Both the position numbers and the translations under genes were made by a program. This document shows, piece by piece, positions 13,014-24,829 of a DNA stretch of 64,000 nt; within the stretch, counting starts at the first letter, position 1; each line of letters begins with the position of its first letter. The notes below the pieces were generated by a model, which was not told the DNA's origin, made no database searches, and worked only from the letters and a program-made list of their open reading frames with translations. Origin of the DNA: Erigeron canadensis (lineage: Eukaryota > Streptophyta > Magnoliopsida > Asterales > Asteraceae); the NCBI RefSeq assembly GCF_010389155.1, contig NC_057761.1:25938210-26002209 (forward strand). Reading direction: 5' to 3'.

Positions 13014-13173
13014 TTATAAAAAATAAAATTCTTATCGTTATTTTTTCGAACTTTTTAAATTGTCTAATTTCATATTTTCATTACATTAAAAAAAACATAG
13101 ATTATTTAAATGTAGATTAATTAAAATCTCCTAACAAATGGACAAAAACTTGGATAGTATGAAAATGAATGAA

Positions 13174-13183
13174 AATATATACA
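13174..13183 (+). promoter_or_regulatory. Candidate TATA box of MSBP
   Basis: An AAATATATAC stretch lies about 105 bp before the start codon. It is followed by a CA/CT-rich leader (CACACACACACCCCC), typical of plant 5' UTRs. Assigned by position and composition only. Confidence 0.4.
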
Positions 13184-13283
13184 CACACAATAATTATTCT
13201 CAGTTTCTCACACACACACCCCCACTTATTACAAGTCCACCAGTAGTAGCTGAACAATCAAACATCTCACACAACAAGCAGCC

Positions 13284-15634
13284 ATGGCTGTTGAATTTCT
13301 AGAAACTTTGAAAGAATCCATAACCGCTTACACCGGGCTTTCACCTAACGCTTTCTTCACCGTCATCGCCGCCGCTATCGCCGTCTACTATCTCTTCTCC
13401 GTTTTATTCGGCGCTGGCCCCAACTACCAACAACACCGTCCTAGATCCTTTGAAGAAGACGTCCAGCCGCTTCCGCCGCCGGTTCAGCTCGGCGAGATTT
13501 CCGAGGATGAGTTGAAAGCTTATGACGGCAACGATCCTCAAAAACCGCTTCTTATGGCCATTAAAGGTCAGATCTATGATGTTTCTCAAAGCAGGTATAC
13601 TTTTTTTTTGACTTTTTTTTCTTTTTGCTTTTGTTTTATTGATTTTTTTTTTTATTTTTTTGGCTTTTATTGGATATTGTATAGTGATACTTTTGATGCC
13701 TTTTCTGATTTCAATTTATTTTTTAACTTTTTGGATAAAGTAACCAAAAAAGGTACATGAAATTAGTTTTGTAGTGATTAAATAAAACGTCACATGTCGA
13801 TTAATGAAATTCTTAATCCGGTTTTAGTTTTATTGTTTGATTGCAGTTCAAAAAAAGTTTATATTGTTTAATTTGTATCTATATATCGATATATATATAT
13901 ATATAAATATATTGGTAAGGTTTGTTCCCATGTTACTTTGTTACTATTGAAGTTATGGTTTAAAACTCGATATTCGTGATTTTTGTATTGGTTTTTTAGG
14001 CAATAGACCGTTTTTTCGTTTGTTCAAAATCACTGCTAGAGTTTAGTAGCTATGAAGTTTATATACTCGTTAGGCGGTTCTGATTTTTTGGTTTACTAAT
14101 TGTTCTAGCTGCTAGCCTGCTACAGATAAAGTTATTGGCTGTCACTATTAGTAGTTGGAGATAATTTTATAGCGTCACGGTTATTACATTAATATGGGAG
14201 TTAATTTTCGATTAATTCCTGATGGAGTTAATTTTCGATTAATTTCTGATGTGATAAGGTCAAACTGTTTGGTGAATGATTTTGGCATATTTGTTGTTGT
14301 ATTGATATGTACCCAGGAATGAATCTTTGGTGTCACCTACCATATATTTTGGATCATACATTTGAACAGACTTTCACCTAACTTGTGTGCATCGTTTTTA
14401 CGATTTTTTTTAGTTATTCAGTCTGTCTATACTTTATACACTTATTATATGCTATATGGTTATTTAGGCTATTATTTGCATTCTTTGCTAATCATTTCCA
14501 ACTTAATTTTCAGAAAGGCGCTTATTTGTTATGTAAGCTACCAACATAATATAGATGGATAAGCATGTGCCAAATAAACATTATCTTTAGATTAAAGTGA
14601 AGATTAACAACTAGATAAATGATACATCACCTCTGCACCTACTGGCTTTTGTTGTGTTGTTTAATGCATGATTTTAGTAGCTGTGAAGTTTATATACTCG
14701 TTTGGTGGTTCTGATTTTTGGTTTACTGATTTTTTTGGCTGCTACTGATCAAGTTATTGGCTGTCACTATTAGTAGTCGGAGATATTTTTTATAGCATCA
14801 CGGTTATTACTTTTGTGGGAATTATTTTTGATCGTTGTTGAATCTACATTATTTCTGATGTGATAAGGTCAAACTGTTTGGTGAATGATCTTGGCATATA
14901 TGTTTTTGTATTGATACGTACCCCAGACTGAAGATTAGTTGTCACCTACCATATATTTGGGATCATACATTTAAAAACAGATTTTCACCTAATTTGTGTG
15001 TGCAGTGTTTTTACAATTTTTTAGTTTCTCAGTTTGTATATACTTTATGTACATGGTCATTTAGGTTATTATTTTGCCATCTGTTGCTATTCATTTGCAG
15101 CTTAAGTATTTTAGCTTTTAAGCATGAACAAACACTTGCTTTGGATCAATGCAAAGATTAGCAATAAATTGAACGATCGAATGTCCATATGCTGGCTTCT
15201 GTTTTTGTTTAATGATTTACTAATGGGTATGGATTTCTATTTTTGTCAGGATGTTCTATGGTCCGGGTGGGCCATACGCATTGTTTGCAGGAAAGGATGC
15301 AAGCAGAGCACTTGCAAAAATGTCGTTTGAAGAGAAAGATCTGACCGGTGATATCACTGGTCTAGGTGCATTTGAGCTTGATGCATTGCAAGATTGGGAA
15401 TACAAGTTCATGAGCAAGTATGTCAAGGTTGGAACCATCAAGAAATCTGAAGGTGTGGCCGAGCCATCAACTGCTGCCGAAACCAGTGAGGCAACAGAAG
15501 CCAACCATGCTGAGTCAATTGCGGGAGAACCATCTACGGCTGCAGCTGCTGCTCATGTTTCAGAGCCCAAAGAAGCTACAGATGAAAAGGAGGAAGGAAC
15601 TTCAACCACAACAGAAGTCGTGAAAGATGAGTAG
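13284..15634 (+). CDS. MSBP: Membrane steroid-binding protein, cytochrome b5-like (MAPR family), two exons
   Basis: Exon 1 is 13284-13594 and exon 2 is 15250-15634, with a phase-2 intron of 1,655 bp (AG|G split codon), giving 231 residues. The N-terminus carries a membrane anchor at about residues 23-42 (FFTVIAAAIAVYYLFSVLFG), then a proline-rich linker. A cytochrome b5-like domain follows at about 68-167: the LKAYDGNDPQKP entry, GQIYDVS at the splice junction, then FYGPGGPYALFAGKDASRAL and LGAFELDALQDWEYKF. The acidic Ala/Glu/Thr tail is low-complexity. The family (membrane-associated progesterone receptor type) binds heme or steroids at ER/plasma membranes, and plant members modulate brassinosteroid signalling or scaffold P450s. 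Length and architecture are normal and no break is seen. Relics of exon 2 recur at 51599 and 61652. Confidence 0.95.
14030..15175 (+). repeat. Tandem duplication inside the MSBP intron
   Basis: The segment from about 14030 to 14640 recurs at about 14670-15175. Shared landmarks include AAGTTTATATACTCGTT, TTATTGGCTGTCACTATTAG, TGATAAGGTCAAACTGTTTG and CACCTACCATATAT in the same order, with ~650-bp spacing. The two copies differ by many small indels, so the duplication is not recent. Confidence 0.8.
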
Positions 15635-16377
15635 AGTTTTATGATGGCTGAGTAGGGTTTGGGTTGAGTGCCCGTTATTGTTAATTAATATCTTTTGAAC
15701 AAGTTATACCTTCTATAATTAAGCTTGAGTTAATGACTAAGATAACTGTACTTATGTACCCTAATTTGAATAATGTGGAGTTTATGCATGCCAACTTGTT
15801 GATGTCCATTAGATGGTGTGGTGGATAACGGTGGCTGGTTATTTGACCTCTAGAGGTAAACCACATATCCTCAAAAAGGTTCTTGTTGTGAAGAACAAAG
15901 TTGGCAGTAGGCACCGAGCCCTGGATTGGGTAAACTTGGCTTTGCCAAGACTGAATTTTGGTAACCAAGCTGTGGTTACCGAACTGGGACTGGCTTCTTG
16001 GATAACATGGAAAAGAGCCTAGCCGACAAACTGTCGCACGAAAAGTCTAAAACTAGTCCCATACACAACTGAGAATACCAATTACCATTTGGTTATTAAT
16101 ACACCTTGGGTACCAATAGATCATAAAGCTTGTTGGTAGGAGCCGCCCTTTTTATATGGTCCACAGCGAAGTTCTCAACATAAGATCCTATATCAGCTAT
16201 GCATCTTCCTTGCAAATAATGCAGGACATCCAGTGAGAATCATACCCTAGGGGGTCTCACATTATATCGCAAGGAAAACAGATATTGGAGAAGCCATAGA
16301 TTTTAGAAGACATGGGGATTGATTTTGCATAGCAGTCCAACGAAAAGAATTCCTATGCTTTAAGATTTGTTTTAACC
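15635..16377. other. MSBP 3' flank, shared with units 3 and 4
   Basis: MSBP 3' UTR and spacer. The stretch near 16190-16270 ('atgcaggacatc' ... 'cacattatatc') is matched at about 51895-51970 and 61970-62050, downstream of the MSBP exon-2 relics there. It is therefore part of the duplicated unit. No reading frame of note. Confidence 0.55.
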
Positions 16378-18480
16378 TATTTTGTTGTAATTTCACAATA
16401 TGCTGATAAACATATGGCATTTCCCAATTAAGCGTATAAAAGGACAACACTTAACGGCGAATGACCAAATATGATCAAGTATGTTGCGCAAACATTCACT
16501 TCAACTTGAAATGGCCACTACATTTTGCAACGAATATGTGAAATATCACAATTAAGAATATAGTTATAACACTTGCACACAAATAGCCGAATGTGTATGT
16601 TCATAAACAAGCCGGAGGTTATTTTGCAATTACACGAAAAACACATATGAGTTCACTACACGATGAGAAAACACTTTAAACTTGTCCAATCGGACTTGAA
16701 GTCATTACATTTCAAAAACACCATTCCGCCACCATATATCTTCGTCTTCACCAATGCCAACGTCTTTTTTTCCGATGGGAATTACCTTTGCTGAAAACGA
16801 AACCATGTTAGTGACTTAGTGTTAATTTCAATATTTCATCAACATAACTCGAGAAAACATAACAAGAACACTTTTATGTGTGTGTGGGGGGCGATGGGGC
16901 ATTGGGAGTGAGTGTGGTCACGAGCCCTGTTCAGCATGAAGTGCATCCAGCTAATCCGCATGCGGATGCTGATCACGGTTGAGATAAAAGTAACCTGCAA
17001 CATGATTTCTTCTTAAATTTAAAAGTAATCGTGAATTGTTCACAGTGCAATATAGAGGTAAAATTGATATATCACAGGCGGGTGGAGACAATGATATGGA
17101 ACTGATATAGCATCCCAGTTGTCCTTAGCAAACCTAGTGCTCTAAGTAAGTATCTGATTGCGTGAAACAGCCCTAGAACTTAATTCACAAGTATTTAAAA
17201 ACCAGTAAATACTAAAACCCAAAACACGGTAAGGAGAATCTGAGTTTCTAATTAAAAAACTTATCATAACAGAAAAGGGCTTTTTTTTAATTATATTGCA
17301 AAAAACAACACCCTGTCAGATTTTTCATCCATAAAGATAGAACACAGAGCGTATTGAAAAGTCAATTTTAATTTCTTCTATGAAGAATAAATCCATTGTC
17401 TAGGTAATCAATCATCATGAATTTGAAGTTCTTGATCACCTACAACCTTTATAAAAATGTTATTCCCTACAAGTCATTACAAATAAACCACTTTGGCACT
17501 TCGTGATCTTCTAGCGTCCATGGACCTCTATTCTCTTATTGATCACATCAGCACTTAAATATAAGTCTGATCAAAACCTTCCACAGGGATACAATAACAT
17601 ATAAGTAAATCCTCTAATTAACACACAAGGAATGTCCATCAACTATTGCAAAAGCAACAAGGAATGTCCCACAAAGAACCATAATGAAACTCAAAATTTG
17701 GATATTTTTCATATCCACCATCTTCAAAGGCTCTTATCTTCATGCACAAATGACTTACAAAACTGGTGGGAGTCTTTAAAATCATACAAACAATGCAGAT
17801 TTAAAGAAAAGAAGCTTCAAGTTTACAAAGAACTGTCAAACTTATCATTCAACGCGAAATAACATTTTAGATGAAAAGAGTAAAATATCGATAGAATGTT
17901 TTGATTGAACTACTGCTAGACATATAATTTGATTCACCAACTAATTATTTTTACACCAACCATATTTTCAAGTCCCTTGTGCTCTCTAATTCAAATGAAC
18001 AGCATGTCCAGTCACAAGACAACATCTAAGCCTACTAGTCTACTAAATACGTGTACTTGACTATGAGCTCATCAACATATACGTGTGATATGTTAACAAA
18101 ATATGAGATTAATCTCAACTAAAACACAAGCAATCGGCTGAGGCATGTCCAGTCATAGTACGTCATCTAGACCTACTAGTCATGATGCTTTATAGATTAA
18201 TCTCATCAACCATTCGTTCAAACACTTCCATTGCATATAAAACCTCATCAAATCAGACAACTACAAATATATACAAAGAATCTAAAATAACTGTTTCCTT
18301 ATTGGGCAGAATATGAGATTAACTTTATAGTGAAAATATTTCTGCATTTGCAAAGCGATAAGTTTTAAGCAAGTCTTTAATGATGCGACCATAAATATAA
18401 CTCAAACAAAACCAAAGTAATTTAATTTACCTTAAAAACAAGCCAGCTCAGATGAAGTAGTATATCAGTTTGTATATGCA
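16378..18480. repeat. Duplicated spacer, unit 1 copy
   Basis: Collinear with 20338-22560. Matching landmarks are CCCAATTAAG, GATCAAGTATGTTGC, CTTGAAATGGCC, GCATGCGGATGCT, TAAGTATCTGATTGCGTGAA, CTAGGTAATCAATCATCATG and TTTCCTTATTGGGCAGAAT. The two copies are the parts of units 1 and 2 lying between MSBP and the F-box relic. About 16640-18300 of this stretch has no counterpart in units 3 and 4. Confidence 0.8.
16705..16995 (-). pseudogene. Possible two-exon relic of an unrecognised gene
   Basis: On the minus strand, 16705-16790 follows a TTTTCAG acceptor and reads KVIPIGKKDVGIGEDEDIWW before ending in TAA. Unit 2 has the same reading at about 20695-20770 (KVTPMDKKDTGNGEDEDIW, then a stop). Upstream, 16924-16995 reads YFYLNRDQHPHAD, a stop, then LDALHAEQG, after a CTGCAG acceptor. 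Unit 2 reads DEHPHADYLDALQAEQG there, without the stop. The conserved phrasing and splice-like borders suggest decayed exons. I do not recognise the protein and the case is weak. Confidence 0.25.
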
Positions 18481-18513
18481 CGCACGGCTTTTAATGCGAT
18501 CATCCCTGTGTGA

Positions 18514-19092
18514 TCATATACGTACTATTGGAGGATATATATAGCCATCAGACTTATCAAGCAGAAGTAGCGTTTCCATATACGAACACATAAAGAATGA
18601 ATCCTCTTCTCCATGAATCCCAAGATTCTCGGCGTATTCATTATTCGGCTCGTAAATTTGAACCTCGGTTGTTTTTTTGTTTTTGCGTATGATTTCCATT
18701 ATTAGTTCACCAGTCTTCCGGAATCCTAGAATTTGGCGTACTGAGGCATCTTCTACTTTAATGGTGTATAGCTTTGTAAACGATCTACTAACACCTTCTT
18801 CCTTCATCATCCAAAGACAATGACGAGCCGATACTTCTTCCTCAAAATGATATGCAAGCAAAACAAGAGACTCCCGTAGCTTAAATATAGACTGAATGTT
18901 ACAACGAAAGTTTGCTAAACTACCTGTGAGCCTTATCTCTTGAAATTCTTTGGCAGTCAAATCAAATGACATGATCAGAAAACGTGATTGAGGTAGAGCT
19001 TCTTCAGTATCAATACCATCTTCAGGAGCAAAAATACCATAAGCAACCCAATAGATAAACCTATCGATAATAACCTATGACCCTCTAAGTCT
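18514..19092 (-). pseudogene. F-box associated-domain protein, 5'-truncated pseudogene (unit 1)
   Basis: It covers only the C-terminal ~190 codons of a CPR1/CPR30-type F-box protein, i.e. the F-box-associated interaction domain: FIYWVAYGIF, RFLIMSFDLTAKEF, LVLLAYHFEEE, CLWMMKEEGVSRSFTKLY, QILGFRKTGELIM and IYEPNNEY. The F-box and first half are missing. The copy breaks off near 19092, and a TAG sits in frame about eight codons from that break, where unit 2 has Gln. The open part runs from the ATG at 18972 to a stop at 18514. Intact family members supply substrate recognition to SCF ubiquitin ligases; this one cannot bind SKP1. A MITE lies 20 bp beyond the truncation point. Confidence 0.85.
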
Positions 19093-19111
19093 AGAATTCA
19101 GGCCTCGGAGT

Positions 19112-19364
19112 GGAAGTAACTTTGTAACTTTTTCAATTGTGTATATGCATCAAAAATTTTGAATATTGTATGTGAGTATGTTGCTAAATTGTACGTTTAA
19201 TGTAAAGATGTATACGTGGCAACCATATGAGCTGCCCACGTAAAACTTTTTTATTGGTCAACGTAAAAATTTTATATTAAGCGTTCAATTTAGCGAGATA
19301 CTTACATGCAACGTATAAATTTTTGATACTTACATACAATTAAAAAATTTGCAAAGTTACTTCC
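19112..19364. mobile_element. Foldback MITE at the F-box truncation point
   Basis: The left arm starts GGAAGTAACTTTGTAAC and the right arm in reverse complement starts GGAAGTAACTTTGCAA. The similarity continues for most of each half, so the 253-bp element can fold nearly completely. No target duplication was recognised. Confidence 0.65.
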
Positions 19365-20040
19365 ATTCTATTAAACCCTTTCTAAAAAGCGCTTTGACAA
19401 GTACAACCATAACCTATAATATTAATGATGATAACTTGGGAAGTAGTGTGAAGGCGTTACATTTAGTAGCATGAAATAATGCAAGTAACGAAAAAGCTTA
19501 TCCCATTCTCATCAAAGAAACGAAAAAGCTCATCCGATTTTCATCTAAAATAATTGTTTCTTTTATCTTTTTACCTTAATGAATGAAAAAGTTTATTATT
19601 TAATGAGAATAATAAAGATGGTAAGAAACATACCATTTCGTTATCATTTGTAATGTATCATCCAGAAAATATAATATATATATATATAGAGAGAGAGAGA
19701 GATAGGAGAGAGATCGGTGATAAAAAGTATTTAACCGCTAACAAAAGCTACCATGAAAAGCTATTGTGTATCAACAAATTGACAACATAAGATAACTGGT
19801 GAGTTGACCTCTGTGGACTGTGGGTAAGAATTTTTCTCATGTCTTGTATTCTAATTGGCACGAAGATTTTTGTCATTTTTTTTTTCAATCCTCGCAATTT
19901 AAGCCTCAAATGGTATCTAAGAATCCGCTGCTATTGTTTATTTTCATACAATATGTATTTAGAGGGTAATTATGAATGTTTATAAAACTTATATGTTAAA
20001 CTTATAACTTCTTAATGAATATGTATTTACAATCTTGCAA
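19365..20040. other. Intergenic DNA with GA/AT microsatellites
   Basis: An (AT)n run passes into (GA)n at about 19674-19702. The rest is AT-rich with no coding signal. Confidence 0.5.
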
Positions 20041-20045
20041 TGCAT

Positions 20046-20290
20046 CAAACTTGCGACAAGGTCAAATTGTTTAGGTTAATGATCTCGGTCAATATGTTTA
20101 TTATTATATGTACCCAGAATATGAAGCTTAGTTGCTCATTCTGTGTGTTTATACACATAGCATTTGCCGTCCTTTGATATTCATTTCCAACTGAATTATT
20201 TTAAAGTGCTCTATCTGCTTTGTAAGCTACCAATAGAATAAACATTTGCCAAATAAACACTGGATTTAGTAAATGTAAAGATTTAACCGT
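20046..20290 (+). repeat. Relic of the MSBP intron (start of unit 2)
   Basis: GACAAGGTCAAATTGTTT, 'gtacccagaatatgaag', 'gatattcatttccaactgaat', 'gtaagctacca' and 'gccaaataaaca' occur in the same order as in the MSBP intron (14255-14580). Exon 2 itself is missing, and the sequence then joins the spacer that follows MSBP in unit 1. Unit 2 therefore once contained MSBP. Confidence 0.65.
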
Positions 20291-20337
20291 TAACTGAGCA
20301 CTGGATTTAGCAGCCCAACTAAGTTTTAAAAATTGTT

Positions 20338-22560
20338 TTCACCTATTCTGTAATATCACAATAGGCTGATAAATATATGGCAGTTCCCAATTAAGGGTAT
20401 AAAGGGACAACATTAAACGGCAAATAACCAAATGTGATCAAGTATGTTGCACAATCATTCCGTCGACTTGAAATGGCCGCTACCTTTTGCAATAAATATA
20501 TGACATCTCATAATTAAGGATATAATTATAACACTTGCACATAAATAGTCAAATGTGTTTGTTCATGAACAAGCAGGAGGTTTTTTGCAATTACGCTAAC
20601 ACACAGATGACAAGGAACAAAACTTTAACCTTATCTAACCGTACTTGAAGTCGCCACATATCAAAACCTCCATTCTGCCACCACCTGTCACCATATATCT
20701 TCATCTTCACCATTGCCAGTGTCTTTTTTGTCCATGGGAGTTACCTTCACTGAAAACGAAACCATGTTGTTAGTGACTTAGTGTGATGATGTTCAACATT
20801 TGATCAACGTAACCATAGAACACATAATGACATTTTTTTGGTATGTCGGTGGGTTGTTGGGGGAGAAGGGGGGGGGGGGGGGGTGTTAACGGGACGTTGG
20901 GAGTGGGTGTGGTCACCACCCACTCGCCCTTGTTCAGCTTGAAGTGCATCCAGATAATCAGCATGCGGATGCTCATCAGGGTGAGGGTGGAGGTCAAAGC
21001 AACCTGCAATATCTTTTCTTCTTACTTCCAAAATGGTCTTGAACTGTTCGGGGTGCACATTAGAGGTAAAAGTGATATGTCATAGGGGTGAAAACAATGA
21101 TATGAAACTGCTATAGCTCTCCCGGTTGTCTTTAACAAACCCGGTGCTCTAAGTAAGTATCTGATTGCGTGAAAGAGCCCTGGAATATAATTCACCACAA
21201 GTCTTTTAAATCCAGTAAAAACTAAAACCCAAAACACTGTAAGGTGAATACGAGTTTATAATTGCAAAACTTAACTTACTATAACAAAAAAAAAGGGCTT
21301 TTTTTTCATTATTTTGCAAAAAAAACAACACCCTATCAGATTTTCGTCCATAATGATAGAATAGGGAACATATTGAAAAGTCAATTCTAATTTCTTCGGT
21401 AGAGAATACATACATTGTCTAGGTAATCAATCATCATGGAATTGAAGAATACTCATCTTGAATGTGAAGTTCTTGATCACCACTAACATTTATAAAAAAG
21501 TTTTTCCCAACAAGTAATCACAAATAAACCACTTCATGATCTTCTAGCGTAGACCTCTATTCTCTTTATGGTCACAGTCAGGACTTAATCTAGGCCTAAT
21601 TAAAACCTTCCAAAGGGATACAATAGCATATAAGTATACTCTTTCTGGGAGATGATGGTTATGACAAACATTTGAAAGCGAGCAACATTCATGAAGCTAG
21701 GGTTTTCCTATTGGGGCATCCAAGGTAATTGCTTTAGTCATATTTAATGGAAAACAATATAATCGGATGAACCTTGACGCCTTAATCTCCATCTTCAGGG
21801 GGCTCCTATTGTCATGCCTAATGAGTTACGACACTGGTTGGAGTCTTCAAAATCAGATAAACAATGCAGAATTAAAAGAAAGAAATCTCAAGTTTACAAA
21901 GAACTCTCAAACTTATCATTCAATGCAAACTAACTATTCAATAGAGGAGTATTTACTAGTAGATATCAATAGAATAATGTTTTGATTGAACTACTAACAT
22001 CATTCAACCGTATTTTCTTGTAAAAACTGAGCAAGTGAATTAGCATTATATTCCATCTTTTAAATAGTGTCATGAGTATATGCGTCTCCATTCCATCAAA
22101 AATCAAATCAAATAAATATCAAAAGTGTCCTTTGGGCTCTCTCTATATCAGATGACCGGCATGTCCAGACACAATACGGCATCTAAACATACCAGTCTAT
22201 AAAATATGTCTACTTGACTACGAACTCATTAACATATATGTGTGATATGTTTTAAAAGTATGAGATTAATCTCCATTAAAACAAAAGCACCGATCTATAG
22301 GTCATCCATCTAAATTTTTATAACTGGAACTGCACAAATATGATAAGAAAAAAAAAAGCAATAAGCTGAGACTGAGACATGATGCTTTATACCCCATATA
22401 TTACTGTGGCCCATCATTAACATTAGGGCACACAATAGTTCTTTCAAACACTTCCATTGCATGTAAACAAAGCATACAAAATTTCATCAAATCTGACAAC
22501 TACGAGTATATACAAAGAAAGTAAAACTAAAAGTTTCCTTATTGGGCAGAATTAACACAA
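20338..22560. repeat. Duplicated spacer, unit 2 copy
   Basis: Collinear partner of 16378-18480 (landmarks listed there). It contains a 16-base G run, the second copy of the possible relic exons, and no intact gene. Confidence 0.8.
20868..20883 (+). repeat. 16-base poly-G run
   Basis: Sixteen consecutive G residues in an otherwise AT-rich spacer. The unit 1 copy has only GGGGGG near 16887. Read on the minus strand it creates a false proline-rich frame. Confidence 0.9.
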
Positions 22561-23077
22561 CCATTAACTTTGAAACTTTAGTTTGTGAAAGTAAATAACG
22601 AAACACTCCATCTGTCATTTTGGATGTCATATATAATGTAACACCCCACCTTTCTCAAGGAAGAACTAGGAAGTTATGGACCAAACTAACTACTATTATG
22701 TTAAATTCAAACCAATATATCTTATTGCAGAATGACGAGCAATAAATGGAAGCGTTTCAAATATCCAATGACGAATAGACTAACAAAATTACTAATATCC
22801 AAAATAAAAATCTCCAAAATCCAACGAACAAATAAAACTTAAAAGTAAGAGCTTATGCGCCATCCAGTTCCAATATCTCTCACATCACTTTATCTACTTT
22901 TAATATAAAGAATTCATGTACCATCAGTCACCTCTTCCCCATTGTCCCTCTTATCCCCATTCAACCAAATTTATGAATTTACTTTACTCTTGTTTAAGTG
23001 ATAAACCAACTATATATATTAAGACTAGCATTAACAGTGGTTAATATAAGTTCCGGATCCAAAACTATATATATTAA

Positions 23078-23300
23078 GAGGGTGTTTGGGATTACGATAT
23101 AAAGTGATTATTTGATTATTACGTTTGTAAAACGCAAATAATTTAAAAAAAGTGTTTGTGTGAAAAAGTGATTATTTGCTATTAAAACGCAGTTTTAGAG
23201 AAGCATGTACGTACATACTTTTTCAAAACGCAGTTTTGAAAACGCATAATCTATTTTGAAAACGCAAAATTTATTTTCTAAACGCAACCCCAAACACCCC
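23078..23300. mobile_element. Tourist-like MITE with TAA target duplication
   Basis: The left end GAGGGTGTTTGGGATT pairs with the right end, which in reverse complement reads GGGGTGTTTGGGGTTG. TAA flanks both sides (23075-23077 and 23301-23303), as expected for PIF/Harbinger. The body repeats an AAAACGCA motif. The flanks carry a direct repeat of 'gactagcattaacagtgg' (about 23023 and 23304). Confidence 0.75.
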
Positions 23301-23586
23301 TAAGACTAGCATTAACAGTGGTTAACCAACTATATATATTAAAACAACTATAAATATATTTATCTATATCTATATTATTAAAATTTTACTATTTTCTCTA
23401 AAACAAATCGGGTGTTATATATAATCTGAAGCATGTTGAATTATTTTAGAATCCAAGCATATTTGCAAAGCAATAAGTTTTAAGCAAGTCTTAAAATGAT
23501 GCAACTAAAGATATCAGCTAAACAAAACCAAAGTAATTTATTTTACCTTATAAACAAGCCAGGTCTCTCCCTGATGAAGTAGTAGA

Positions 23587-24829
23587 TCATATACCTACTA
23601 TTGGAAGATATATATAACCATCAGGCTTATCAAGAAGATATAGTGTTTCCATATAGGAACACATAAAGGACGAAAAATCTCTTCCATCAATCTCAAGCTT
23701 CTCAACGTATTCATTATTCGGCTCATAAATTTGAACATTGGTTGTTTTTCCGGAATTGTGGAAAGTTTCCATTATTAGATCACCAGTCTTCCTAAATCCT
23801 AGGATTTGGCGTATTGAGGCATCTGGTAGGTTAATGGTGTATAGTTTTGTAAACGATCTACTAACACCTTCCTCCTTCATCATCCAAAGACAACGACGAC
23901 AGGCTGATACTTCTTCCTCAAAATGATATGCAAGCAAAACAAGAGACTCCCGTAGCTTAGATATAGACTGAATGTTACAATGAAATTAAGTTTGTTAAAC
24001 TACCTGTGAGACTAATCTCTTTAAATTCTTTGACGGTCAAATCAAATGACACGATAAGAAAACGTGATTGAGATGGAACTTCTTGAGCATCAATACAATT
24101 TTCAGGATCAAAGATATCATAAGCAACCCAATAGATAAACCTATCGATAGTAACCTGACACCCTCTAAGTCTAATTGATTTACGGGGAAGATTGGTAGAT
24201 AGAATACTCCAAGTCCCAGAGCTCAAAGTAAAAACTCCAACTTTCCAAGGGACTCTAATGCGATACATATCATTCCTTTTCCTCATATAAGCAACAGAAG
24301 TAATCTTGATAATAGTAGGATCAAACGTGACAGGACAAACCCCAAAACCGAAAACATTATCAACGGATTTTCATTTGGCTTATCATACATATATGGGACT
24401 CGAATACCAACGGATTTTCTTATAGAAGGATTCCAAAGAACAACCATCTCTGTTCTGCTGGAATGGCCATCTGAGTAAGTACCTCTAAAGCACAGCAAAC
24501 CGTGAGAGCTACCAACTACATTTGAGGGTACCAGGTTCTTAATAAGGTCAGGAACAGGGGGGATAAATTTATGTTGGACAAAACTATCACCATTATCAAC
24601 TAAACTTATATATCTTTCCTGACCAGGATAACGAGTTAACCAACTAAGTGTATACCTTAATAAGAAACGATCGGGCTGAGGGTGATTAACACTGTAAGCA
24701 ATAACAAAATCTGGACTGTCGATCAAACACTTGAATGATTTTGAAACACTTCGAAATTGGATTAAGGGCTTCAAAGGCAGCCTCTTCAACATTTCCGCCT
24801 GAATTTCTAAAAGGGATGTATTCTGACAT
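23587..24829 (-). pseudogene. F-box protein pseudogene, CPR1-like (unit 2)
   Basis: It spans the full length of the gene, with the original start ATG at 24827-24829. The F-box is recognisable in MLKRLPLKPLIQFRSVSKSF and RSVSKSFKCLIDS. The associated domain follows: SSHGLLCFRG, TEMVVLWNPSIRK, WSILSTNLPRKSIRL, FIYWVAYDIF and CLWMMKEEGVSRSF. Three frame breaks are visible against the paralogue at 52569-53852: one extra T just after codon 5, a ~13-nt deletion near 24365, and a 4-nt insertion near 23985. The three open pieces are 24283-24792, 23975-24286 and 23587-23937. The parent would have bound SKP1 of an SCF ligase. As it stands no full protein can be made. Confidence 0.9.

Noticed and set aside
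20804..21058. Proline-rich minus-strand frame
   Set aside because: The proline tract comes from the 16-G run, and the unit 1 paralogue does not keep the frame. Only the short conserved readings were kept as a possible relic.
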